This document shows positions 59,901 through 62,900 of a stretch of 64,000 bases of DNA, piece after piece. Both the position numbers and the translations under genes were made by a program. The stretch covers positions 1 through 64,000 of the forward strand of contig JBEBRW010000022.1 of assembly GCA_040394635.1 (NCBI GenBank), written 5' to 3'. The stretch comes from UBA5239 sp040394635 (GTDB lineage: Bacteria > Verrucomicrobiota > Lentisphaeria > Victivallales > Victivallaceae). How positions within the stretch are numbered: the stretch's first letter is position 1; each line of letters begins with the position of its first letter. The notes beneath the pieces were generated by a model that saw only the letters and a list, made by a program, of their open reading frames with translations, had not been told where the DNA came from and searched no databases.

Positions 59901-62900
59901 TCTTTAAGCTGGCGGAAGGCGCCGGAGCACTCCAGGTCTTCAACAGCGTCAGGGTTACGGCTTACGATCCTAACGGTGGAGATCTGCGCCTGACGATCGA
60001 CGCCAGCGACGGTAACGGAGCCGGACAGGCTTCCCGCGCGTTCATCATCGACGACGCCGATGCCGACGTACCGTCCTCCGTGGTCATCAATGCCACGCTG
60101 GAAGGGTTCAATATCGTCAACACCGCGGCCGACGGCGACGGCGGTGCGATCATGGTGGTCGGCAACCTGACGCTGATCGATATGAGCATCAGCAACAGCA
60201 CCGCCACCGGCAACGGCGGCGCAGTCTTCACCACCGGCAAGCTGACGGTCAACAATGTGAGCATTGAGGATGTCAGCGCGGAAGGCAACGGCGGCGCGAT
60301 TTACATCAACGCCGGCGAACTGAACGCCAATAAGCTGACCATCACCAATGCCAGCGCGGCCAATGGCGGCGGCATCTATATGAACAACAGCGTCGGGGTG
60401 GTGATCACCAACTCCCTGATCCAGGGCGCGATTGCCACCACCGGCAACGGCGGCGCGCTGTTCATAGCCGGCGGCCAGGCAAATATTAGCGGCACGTCGT
60501 TCATCAACAATACCGCGGCCGCTGACGGCGGCAGCATCTACTTCAGAGGCAACAGTCTCTCGCTTGACGGGGTGGCCATCGGCAATACTCCGGGCAATGA
60601 AGCCCTTGTCAACGCCAATCGCGGCGGCGGCGTCTTCATGGTTTCCGGTAACCTCAATATGCTCAATACCACCATCGCGAACAACAACGCCGCGACCAAG
60701 GGCGGCGGTATCTACTTCGCCACGATCAATGGTACGATCAATATGAACTTCTCGACCATTGCGAACAACACGGCGAAGGATGTGAACAGCGGCGGCGGTA
60801 TCTACACCGAGTATTACACCAACTTCAACGTTACCAACTCCATTATCGTCGGTAACTGGAGCGGCAACAACAGAAACGAAATTCAGGCCAACTCCAATTA
60901 CAGCCTGAGCACCTTCTCGCGGAACGTAATCGGGATTACCAACCTGAACGGCATCAATCCGGACAATAACTATGTCATGGATCTCAGCAGCGATTACAGC
61001 TGGCTCGACGGTTATATGACTGCCTTCAAGGGTACTTGGGTGGTGATGATGGGCGATGACAGTCCTGCGAAGGGTTTCGTGCCCAACTCCGGCGATGTCG
61101 AATACGACCAGGCCGGACAGGGCCGTCCGCGCCAGGGAGCTACCGCCGGTGCTTACGAAATGACCCCGACTCCGGTTTATTCCGACGTTTACAAATTCGT
61201 CGGCGATGAAAGTGATCATGGCAAGGACAATATTTATATCGCTACGCAGTGGCAGAAATATGACAGTGTCAATGATAAATGGATTACTGTTGACAGCATT
61301 GATTTCAGTGGCTCAGGTAAGATCTTTATCTTCGACACCAATTATACGATCAAGGAAAACTGGACCGTTGGTGAAAACAACAAGGTCGTGTTGAACTGGG
61401 ATGGTGCGACCAAAGACGTGACCGTGACTGTCAGCAATAGTAGCGTGACAGCTCAGTTCGAGGTTAATGGTACTTCGACTCTGGTTCTCAGTGTGGCCAC
61501 CACGAATGTGGCGCTGCTGTCGATGTCGGCCGGTTCGACCGTCATGTATACGGCAGATGAGAAACAGACCGTCCTGGCGGCCAAGAATGGCTCGGCCTAC
61601 GGCACACTCGTTCTGAAGGGCGGTGCCAAAATCACCGAAGACAGCAATACCAAGGGTATCACTGTCCGCAATGAGCTTCAACTCAATAACGCGTCCTTGA
61701 CGGTGGTCAACGGCAGCCTGACCGTGAACGGCAATCTCAGCAGCAATGGCGGCAGCCTCGATGTTAAGAACGGCAGCATTACTGCCCAGCGCATTACTGA
61801 CAGTAAGGTTACGTTCGGCAATGTGAGCGCAAGCAGCAATGTTACGCTGAACGGCAGCGGTACTGATTTTGTGGTCAATGGCAGCGTGAAAGCTACCGGT
61901 GGTGATATTGCTATCAACGGCAAGAGTGTTACGGTCGGCAGCGGTGTGACCGCCGGTGGCGCTGTCACCATGACCGGCACCAACGGTATCGCAGTCAATG
62001 CAGGCGGCGTGAATGCGGGTGGTAATATTGCCCTTACCGGTAACGGCATCAGCGTCGTCGGCAACGTCAAGTCGACCGGCGGCTCGGTGGACGTCAATGC
62101 CGGCAGTGGTGATGTGAGATTGACCAACGGCAGTATTTATGGAAGCAGTGCTGCGAAGATTACCGGCTCCAGCCTGATATTGAATAATTATGCGGTAGGC
62201 TCTGCCAGCACCGGTTCGAATCTGAATATTGCAAATTCGATTAATGCCGTTGGCGGCAAGAGCACCATCTACGATTTCACCGGCAATGGTATCAAAGACA
62301 ATCGTGGTCCTTCGGTCTCGATCAGCAATGATGCGATCTTGACTTACAACGTCGGCAATACTGATGCCTCGCTCGGGATGGACAATAACAGCATGTTCAA
62401 CCTGATGGCGATTGACAATGATTTCGGTACTTTTAATGTGGTAACCACCGGTACCGGCGATATCTACATGAATGAGTTGAAGGGCGAGACCCTGAACGCT
62501 GCCAGGTTCAACGGCGGCCTCGGCATCGACGGGTACAATGTCAGGGTTGTCGGTGAAAATGACTTTGCCAACAGCAATATCAACCTGTCCATTAATGCCC
62601 GCAACTGGTTTGAGCTCGGAAATCAATTCATCGTCGAAAATGATCTGGAGATCAATAAAGTCAAGATCGTCGACAGTGGCGCCGCGCTTATATCGAAGTC
62701 CGGCAGCGTAAAAGTTACAGAATCCGTCGTTTCGGAGAACAGCAATTATGACTTCACCATCACGGCGGCTACTGATGCTCAGCTCGGTTCCGTCAGCAAC
62801 ATTCGTGATCTGACGGTTACTGCCGGCAATAACATTGTGCTGAAGAACAATCAGGGTGAAGCTCTGGTGATCGATGTCGGCGGCAATGCCAAGTTCGACA

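Noticed and set aside
41900..61200. Regular repeats in the giant gene considered as a CRISPR-like or non-coding tandem array
   Set aside because: Repeats are conserved in protein, not DNA; spacing varies and the reading frame is kept throughout.
49910..62626. Several long minus-strand open frames (up to about 784 codons) opposite the giant gene, for example 56912-59266 and 59291-61219
   Set aside because: They mirror the plus-strand repeats, have no Shine-Dalgarno, and show no family motif. The plus frame reads as coherent GGAIY coils over the same bases. Biased Gly, Asn and Ile codons explain the missing antisense stops.
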